NCBI GenBank assembly: GCA_019693395.1
Contig: JAAMXP010000454.1
Coordinates: 1 to 20,450, forward strand
Direction of reading: 5' to 3'
DNA from: Ettlia oleoabundans
Lineage: Eukaryota; Chlorophyta; Chlorophyceae; Chlamydomonadales
Length of the DNA stretch: 20,450 nt
Shown: positions 19,501 through 20,450 of the stretch, piece by piece
How positions within the stretch are numbered: position 1 is the first letter of the stretch
Layout of the letters: the number at the start of each line of letters is the position of its first letter
The notes under the pieces: generated by a model
Told to the model about the DNA's origin: nothing
Database searches by the model: none
The model's input: the letters and a program-made list of their open reading frames with translations, nothing else
Program-made: the position numbers and the translations under genes

Positions 19501-20424
19501 GCTGTGTCCCCGATGCATTCTGCTGCTGGTCAATGTTGGAGATTGAGGTGTGGTGAATGCAGCAGTTCCACCTTTGTTGCCTGCTGCATTGCGAGCCCCA
19601 GGCTGCCCTTCCACTCTGTGCCTCCCACCTGTCCCCTTCAAACTCTTACCTTGCCCTGGGCGGCTGCTGCTCTGTTGCAGGAAGTGCCGCATGCGTGACG
19701 CTCGATTCAGCAGCAAGGCGTATGGCACCCATGACTTCAAGGAGATCAGTATTGAGGGGCGAGTGCAGTTTGACCTGCTGCAGGCCATTCAACGCGACCA
19801 CAAGCTGTCCTCCTACTCCCTCAATTCTGTGTCGGCCCACTTCCTGGGGGAGCAGAAGGAGGATGTGCACCACAGCGACATCAGCAAGCTGCAGGAAGGA
19901 AATGCAGAGTCACGGCGTCGCCTAGCCATCTACTGCCTTAAGGTCCCGTCTTGCTGCCCTTCTGCTTGATTGGTAGTTAGGGGCAAGCTTGTTCTGCAGC
20001 TAGGGGTTGGGGCAGTGAACGACGGCACAAGTTGCCCGACGTGTTGGGTCAGCCAGTGTCAGTGGCAGCTTTGTGCACCGACACGCAGCCTGCTGCATCA
20101 GGATGCTCCACTCCTCTGATAAGTAGCATGCGGCAGCATCAAATTGCTACCCTGCTGCTTGCTGTGATCCTTTTCGGCTGGCCAACAACCTTTCAACCTG
20201 CCCATTTTTGCTTTCCTTGCTTGAACCCCTGCATCTGCTTGCAGGATGCCTACCTGCCCCAGCGCTTGGTGGACAAGCTGATGTACATGTACAACTATGT
20301 GGAGATGGCACGCGTGACGGGGGTGCCTATGTCCTACCTACTCTCACGTGGCCAGTCCATCAAGGTGTTCTCCCAGATCCTGCGCAAGTCGCGCACCAAG
20401 AACCTGGTAGTGCCCAACATGAAG
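16565..20424 (+). CDS. POLD1: DNA polymerase delta catalytic subunit (POLD1), 3'-partial
   Basis: POLD1 is the B-family polymerase of lagging-strand synthesis, with 3'-5' proofreading. Ten exons lie in the window: 16565-16717, 16886-16970, 17122-17342, 17536-17692, 17922-18094, 18385-18519, 18765-18894, 19223-19403, 19681-19942 and 20245-20424. They encode the first 559 residues in a continuous frame, followed by a donor GT at 20425, so the polymerase domain is outside. The basic N-terminus (GSKRHAP, APRKRPA) resembles a nuclear localisation signal and is followed by an acidic stretch. Conserved blocks include [42 protein letters not shown] and [15 protein letters not shown]. The exonuclease motifs are intact: Exo I SVDIEC (D301, E303), Exo [14 protein letters not shown] (D387), Exo III YCLKDAY (D500). 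Each lies 15 residues before its human counterpart. The ETFA gene lies head to head upstream. Confidence 0.97.
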
Positions 20425-20450
20425 GTGTGTAACAGTGTGTGTGTGTGTGT
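20425..20450 (+). repeat. GT dinucleotide microsatellite at the start of a POLD1 intron
   Basis: The last 26 bases are alternating GT with one AACA interruption. They begin at the splice donor of POLD1 exon 10 and run off the window. Confidence 0.85.

Noticed and set aside
19066..19788. 240-codon antisense open frame opposite POLD1
   Set aside because: It overlaps two conserved POLD1 exons and an intron and has no recognisable motif; long antisense frames are common in GC-rich exons.

Overview
The window is nuclear DNA of a green alga, most likely a trebouxiophyte or related core chlorophyte. The evidence is GC-rich, intron-dense protein genes, introns of about 86 to 330 bp, algal TGTAA polyadenylation motifs after several stop codons, and a conserved eukaryotic housekeeping gene set. 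I cannot name the species. No rRNA, tRNA, CRISPR array or complete transposon is visible. Because the genes are spliced, single open frames cover only parts of them. I rebuilt exons by matching conserved protein blocks to splice sites and checking that intron phases agree. All six complete models close in frame from ATG to stop.

Layout: (1) 27-2387 (+), 3' part of POLA2, the DNA polymerase alpha B subunit; its N-terminus lies before the window. (2) 2995-5186 (-), a five-exon gene for a ~490-residue protein of unknown function with a coiled coil and a C-terminal region resembling the Janus/PHPT1 fold. (3) 5187-6242, intergenic, rich in short inverted and direct repeats. (4) 6243-8777 (-), PIGB, the third GPI mannosyltransferase. 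(5) 8778-9666, shared upstream region of a divergent pair. (6) 9667-11329 (+), ARGLU1, a splicing and transcription cofactor. (7) 11620-13798 (+), ALG6, the first glucosyltransferase of N-glycan precursor assembly. (8) 13933-16050 (-), ETFA, the alpha subunit of mitochondrial electron transfer flavoprotein. (9) 16051-16564, a second divergent upstream region. (10) 16565 to the window end (+), POLD1, the DNA polymerase delta catalytic subunit, running off the right edge after the complete exonuclease domain.

The genes do not form one pathway. POLA2 and POLD1 both serve the replication fork. ALG6 and PIGB both use dolichol-phosphate sugars in the ER lumen. Neither pairing has to be more than chance.

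The most unusual signal is in splicing. Four of 37 reconstructed introns begin with GC instead of GT (in PIGB, ARGLU1, ALG6 and ETFA). Each is fixed by protein conservation on both sides and by matching phase. Three have the expected AG|GCAAG donor. This is several times the roughly 1% usual in eukaryotes. I found no evidence for a dedicated novel system; the other points worth a look are the uncharacterised gene at 2995-5186 and the repeat-rich intergenic region after it.
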